Source of the DNA: Phytohabitans flavus
GTDB lineage: Bacteria; Actinomycetota; Actinomycetes; Mycobacteriales; Micromonosporaceae
Direction of reading: 5' to 3'
DNA length: 64,000 nucleotides
Assembly (NCBI RefSeq): GCF_011764545.1
Contig: NZ_AP022870.1
Coordinates: 3,704,001 to 3,768,000, forward strand
A model generated the notes under the pieces. The model was not told the origin of the DNA, made no database searches, and saw only the letters and a list, made by a program, of their open reading frames with translations. A program made the translations under genes and the position numbers. Shown piece by piece: positions 60,834 to 64,000 of this stretch. Numbering within the stretch: position 1 is the first letter of the stretch; each line of letters begins with the position of its first letter.

Positions 60834-61739
60834 CTAGTGGTCCAGCAGGAGCACGATCTTGCCGCGGCCGTGGCCGGTTTCCAGCTCGCGGTGGGCGTCG
60901 GCGGCACGGTCGAGTGGATACGTATGCCGGACGTGGAAGCGCAGCTCGCCCTTGGCGTACAGCTCGGCGAGCCCGGCCAGCCGCTGCGCGGACCGCACCC
61001 CCTCGACCACCCGGACGCCCAGCCCGGCGGCCCGCTCGTGGTCGACGAGCGTGAGGATCCGCCGCCGGTCGGCCACCAATGCCAGCGACGCGTCGAGCGC
61101 CTCGCCGCCCGCCCCGTCCAGCGCCGCCGTCGCCGCGAACGGGCGCAGCCGCTCGACGAGCCCGTCGCCGTACGCGACCGGTGTGGCACCCAGCTCCCGC
61201 AGGTAGTCGTGGTTGTCCGGCGCCGCGGTGCCGATCACCCGCGCCCCGGCCCGCACGGCGAGCTGCACCGCCATGGTGCCGACCGCGCCGGCCGCTCCGT
61301 GCACGACAAGCACGTCTCCTGAGTCGACACTCAGCGCCTCGAGCGCGAGCGACGCGGTCTGCGCGCCCGCCGTGAAGCCGCCGGCCACCTCCCACGGCAT
61401 CGCCGCCGGCTTGGGCGTGACGTGGCTGTCGGGCACGACGACGTACTCCGCGTACGCCTGGAGCTGCCCGAACCCGAGCACCTCGGCACCGGCGGCCACC
61501 CCCGTGGCGCCCGCCCCGACCTCGTCGACCACCCCGGCGAACTCGTTGCCCGGGATCCTCGGCAGCGGCTTGGTCACGCCGGGCGGCGTCCACCCGGCGC
61601 GCACCGCCAAGTCGTACGGCTGCACGCCGGCCGCCCGCACCCGTACCCGCACCTGCCCGGCACCCGCCCGCGGAGTGTCCACCTCGGACACCCGCAGCAC
61701 CTCGGGTCCCCCGTACTCGCTGAAAATGGCCGCCCTCAT
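60834..61739 (-). CDS. NADPH-dependent quinone oxidoreductase (zinc-binding dehydrogenase superfamily), SoxR-type promoter
   Basis: 301 residues. MDR fold: GroES-like N-terminal part (GPEVLRVSEVDTPRAGAGQVRVRV, IPGNEFAGVVDEVG) and Rossmann part with VHGAAGAVGTMAVQLA. It lacks the zinc ligands of alcohol dehydrogenases, as in quinone reductases. It would reduce quinones or redox-cycling compounds with NADPH. The promoter has the 19-bp spacer and the CCTCAA-N6-TTGAGG palindrome of SoxR control; a comparable oxidoreductase is a SoxR target in Streptomyces. Thus a defence against redox-active antibiotics is likely. Confidence 0.88.
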   Translation of the reverse strand: MRAAIFSEYGGPEVLRVSEVDTPRAGAGQVRVRVRAAGVQPYDLAVRAGWTPPGVTKPLPRIPGNEFAGVVDEVGAGATGVAAGAEVLGFGQLQAYAEYVVVPDSHVTPKPAAMPWEVAGGFTAGAQTASLALEALSVDSGDVLVVHGAAGAVGTMAVQLAVRAGARVIGTAAPDNHDYLRELGATPVAYGDGLVERLRPFAATAALDGAGGEALDASLALVADRRRILTLVDHERAAGLGVRVVEGVRSAQRLAGLAELYAKGELRFHVRHTYPLDRAADAHRELETGHGRGKIVLLLDH

Positions 61740-61746
61740 GGGAAGC

Positions 61747-61777
61747 AGTCTGCGACCTCAACCACGCTTGAGGTCAA
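61747..61777 (-). promoter_or_regulatory. SoxR-type promoter with 19-bp spacer
   Basis: On the minus strand: -35 TTGACC (61777-61772), 19-bp spacer with palindrome CCTCAA-N6-TTGAGG (61756-61773, arms extendable to 8 bp), -10 CAGACT (61752-61747). The start codon is 7 nt further on. The over-long spacer is the hallmark of MerR-family activation. Confidence 0.8.
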
Positions 61778-64000
61778 TCAGCTCCGCTCTATGAGGTGGC
61801 CCACAACGGCCGGGCCGTACATCGCGGCGCCCGACCCGTCCCGCCGCATGTCCACATCGGGCAGTGCGACCGGCTCGCCGCTGCCGCTCGCCGCCGCCGG
61901 CCGCGGACCCACCCAGGCGAGGGCAAGCTTCCGCTCACCCTTGAGGAACCGCTGGGCACGCACGCCGCCGGTCGCCCTTCCCTTGCTCGGGTACGCGGAC
62001 AGCGGCGTAACCTTCACGCTCCCACCGCTCGACGTGACCACCATCGGGTCGCCGTGCTCGGGGTCGTCGGTGCGTACCGCGCCGAAGAACACCGCGTGGG
62101 TGCCGTCCGGCAGGTTGATGCCGGCCATGCCGCCGCCCTTCAGCCCCTGCGGGCGGACCAGGCTGGCCGCGAAGTACAGCAGCGACGCGTCCGAGCTGAC
62201 GAACGTGAGCATCTCCGCCCCGTCGGTGAGCCAGGTCGCCCCGATCACCTCGTCGCCCTCGCGGAGACCGATCACCTCGAACTCGTCGGAACGCACCGGC
62301 CACTCCGGCGTGCAGATCTTCACCACGCCCTGCTTCGTGCCGAGCGCCAGGCCCGGCGAGCCCTCGGCGGTCAGCGGGGCGAGGCCGATCACCGTCTCCC
62401 CCGCCGCCAGCGGCACAAGCTCGGACGCGGACATGCCACCGCTCAGCGACACGGTGCCGGACTGCTCGGGCAGTACCGGCAAAGGCAGCACCTCGGTCTT
62501 GAACGCCCGACCGTGGCTGGTCACCAGCAGCACCCGGCCGCGGGCGGTCGAGTGCACCACCGCCCGGACGCTGTCGTGCTTGACCCGGCCCCGGCGACTG
62601 CGCCCCTCCGGCGCCTCTTCCGACTCCACGGCGGTACGGGCCACGAGGCCGCTCGCCGACAGGATCACCTGGCACGGGTCGTCGCCGACCTCCAGGGGTC
62701 CGGACGGCACCGACGCGGCGAGCGTCTCCTTGAGGTCGCCGCCGATCAGCGTGGTGCGCCGCGGCCTGGTGAACTCCTTGGCCACCGCGGCCAGCTCGTC
62801 CGACACGACCTTCTTGAGGACCTGGTCGTCGTCGAGGATCGTGGAAAGCTCGGCGATCTCGGCGCGCAGCTTCTCCCCCTCGGCCTCCAGCTCCAGCCGG
62901 TCAAACCTGGTGAGCCGGCGCAGCGGGGTGTCCAGGATGTACGTCGCCTGGATCTCGGAGAGCTTGAACTGGCTCATCAGCCCGTCCTTGGCCGCCTGCG
63001 CGTTTTCGCTCGCGCGGATCAGCCGTACCACCTTGTCGATGTCCAGCAGCGCGATGAGCAGGCCGTCGACAAGGTGCAGCCGCTCCTGCCGCTTGCGCCG
63101 CCGGTACGTGGTGCGCCGGGTGACCACCTCGTACCGGTGGTGGAGGAAGACCTCCAGCAGCTCCTTGAGCCCCAGCGTCTGCGGCTGCCCGTCGACAAGC
63201 ACAAGGTTGTTGACGCCGAACGACGACTCCAGCGGCGTGAGCCGGTACAGGTCGGCGAGCAGCGCCTGCGGGTTGACGCCAACCTTGCACTCGATGACGA
63301 GGCGGGTGCCGGCCTCGCGGTCGGTGAGGTCCTTGACGTCCGCGATGCCCTGTAGCCGCTTGGTGCGGGTGACCTCCTCGGTGATCCGCTCGATCACCTT
63401 CTCGGCGCCCACCCCGTACGGCAGCTCGGTCACCGTGATCCCCTGCCGGCCGCGGCTCCCCTCGACCGGCCCGATCTCCACCTTGCCGCGCATGCGCACG
63501 ATGCCACGCCCGGTCTCGTACGCCTTGCGGACCTCGTCGAGCCCGAGCAGCAGCCCACCGGTCGGCAGATCCGGCCCGGGGACGAAGGTCATGAGCTTGT
63601 CGAGCGTCGCGTCCGGGTGCTTGATCAGCCACCGCGCGGCCGCGACGACCTCACCCAGGTTGTGCGGGATCATGTTGGTGGCCATGCCGACCGCGATACC
63701 CGAGGTGCCGTTGACGAGCAGGTTCGGGAAGGCGGCGGGCAGCACGGTCGGCTGCTCCAGCGACCCGTCGTAGTTGGGGTAGAAGTCGACGGTGCCCTCA
63801 CCGAGCTCACCGACGAGCAGCATCGCCTCCCGCGACATCCGCGCCTCGGTATAGCGCGATGCCGCCGGCCCATCGTCCGGGGACCCGAAGTTTCCATGCC
63901 CGTCGACGAGAGTCGCGTTGAGCGAGAAGTCCTGCGCCATCCGCACCATGGCGTCGTAAATCGCGCCATCCCCGTGAGGATGGTACTTACCCATTGTATC
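61778..64000 (-). CDS. DNA topoisomerase (ATP-hydrolysing) subunit A, GyrA/ParC-like (5' end outside window)
   Basis: About 740 residues are visible; the start lies beyond 64000. The sequence opens at TMGKYHPHGD, so some 80 N-terminal residues are missing. Active-site Tyr (codon 63849-63851) is in SRYTEARM; DNA-gate and coiled-coil parts follow, then a beta-pinwheel C-terminal domain with VRAQRFLKGERKL. A GyrA box (QRRGGKG-type) is not evident, so it is more likely a ParC-type decatenase or a second topoisomerase than main gyrase. In actinobacteria such a second enzyme accompanies a ParE-like partner, not visible here. The stop codon lies next to the -35 of the oxidoreductase promoter. Confidence 0.88.
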   Translation of the reverse strand, partial: DTMGKYHPHGDGAIYDAMVRMAQDFSLNATLVDGHGNFGSPDDGPAASRYTEARMSREAMLLVGELGEGTVDFYPNYDGSLEQPTVLPAAFPNLLVNGTSGIAVGMATNMIPHNLGEVVAAARWLIKHPDATLDKLMTFVPGPDLPTGGLLLGLDEVRKAYETGRGIVRMRGKVEIGPVEGSRGRQGITVTELPYGVGAEKVIERITEEVTRTKRLQGIADVKDLTDREAGTRLVIECKVGVNPQALLADLYRLTPLESSFGVNNLVLVDGQPQTLGLKELLEVFLHHRYEVVTRRTTYRRRKRQERLHLVDGLLIALLDIDKVVRLIRASENAQAAKDGLMSQFKLSEIQATYILDTPLRRLTRFDRLELEAEGEKLRAEIAELSTILDDDQVLKKVVSDELAAVAKEFTRPRRTTLIGGDLKETLAASVPSGPLEVGDDPCQVILSASGLVARTAVESEEAPEGRSRRGRVKHDSVRAVVHSTARGRVLLVTSHGRAFKTEVLPLPVLPEQSGTVSLSGGMSASELVPLAAGETVIGLAPLTAEGSPGLALGTKQGVVKICTPEWPVRSDEFEVIGLREGDEVIGATWLTDGAEMLTFVSSDASLLYFAASLVRPQGLKGGGMAGINLPDGTHAVFFGAVRTDDPEHGDPMVVTSSGGSVKVTPLSAYPSKGRATGGVRAQRFLKGERKLALAWVGPRPAAASGSGEPVALPDVDMRRDGSGAAMYGPAVVGHLIERS

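Noticed and set aside
1..64000. CRISPR arrays, tRNA/rRNA genes, transposases, integrases
   Set aside because: No regularly spaced repeats of CRISPR size, no cloverleaf candidates and no recombinase motifs were found.

Overview
The window is very GC-rich actinomycete DNA. Codon use, AfsR-type and LAL regulators, an 80-100 residue proline/glycine-rich linker in a Ser/Thr kinase, frequent leaderless-looking starts and a second type II topoisomerase all fit a soil actinobacterium, most likely Micromonosporaceae (inference; no rRNA or tRNA gene is present). I see no rRNA, tRNA, CRISPR array, transposase or biosynthetic core enzyme.

Layout. 1-3071: 5'-truncated CHAT-domain protein convergent with an ECF-like sigma factor and its small partner. 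3293-6476: methyltransferase and CsoR divergent from a CPH-type copper P-ATPase. 6482-12759: DrrA/DrrB-like ABC exporter with an AfsR/SARP-type regulator, then a divergent MFS exporter. 12763-19350: small Asp-rich protein, O6-alkylguanine methyltransferase, secreted ricin-type/GH43 enzyme, a two-component system with a TAXI lipoprotein, a hypothetical protein. 19521-26591: methyltransferase, MEDS-STAS/HATPase pair, divergent SDR/LysR, a large LAL regulator. 26657-31401: SDR, MFS, DsbA-like protein, IlvD/Edd dehydratase. 31402-34088: gene-poor island with one DUF222/HNH gene. 34089-38002: acetyl xylan esterase, AraC, two VOC proteins, hydrolase, peroxiredoxin. 38154-40482: two gene relics and a GH36 alpha-galactosidase. 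40549-50339: Ser/Thr kinase, serine hydrolase interrupted by a stop codon, transglycosylase-like protein, desaturase, metallophosphoesterase, MFS, GNAT. 50360-55505: F420/NADP reductase-like protein, two TetR proteins, DHA2 exporter, XRE-cupin regulator divergent from an aminotransferase. 55534-59870: RidA, amidohydrolase, D-serine-dehydratase-like enzyme, ABC pair. 60834-64000: SoxR-type promoter with quinone oxidoreductase, and a 3'-complete topoisomerase subunit A.

Themes. (1) Four gene-poor islands (31402-31970, 33225-34088, 47285-48211, 59871-60833) are packed with palindromes and copies of a 59-bp element. Six intact copies of this element sit 13-29 bp after the stop codon of a gene, always in that gene's orientation. 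I could not assign it to any known family, and it is the best candidate here for something undescribed. (2) Several regulatory sites can be read directly: CsoR operator, SoxR promoter with 19-bp spacer, tandem TetR operators, a symmetric bidirectional promoter, and a probable IdeR box. (3) Six genes carry a single-base deletion inside a G/C run. This pattern looks more like sequence error than decay, and should be settled before any of them is called dead.
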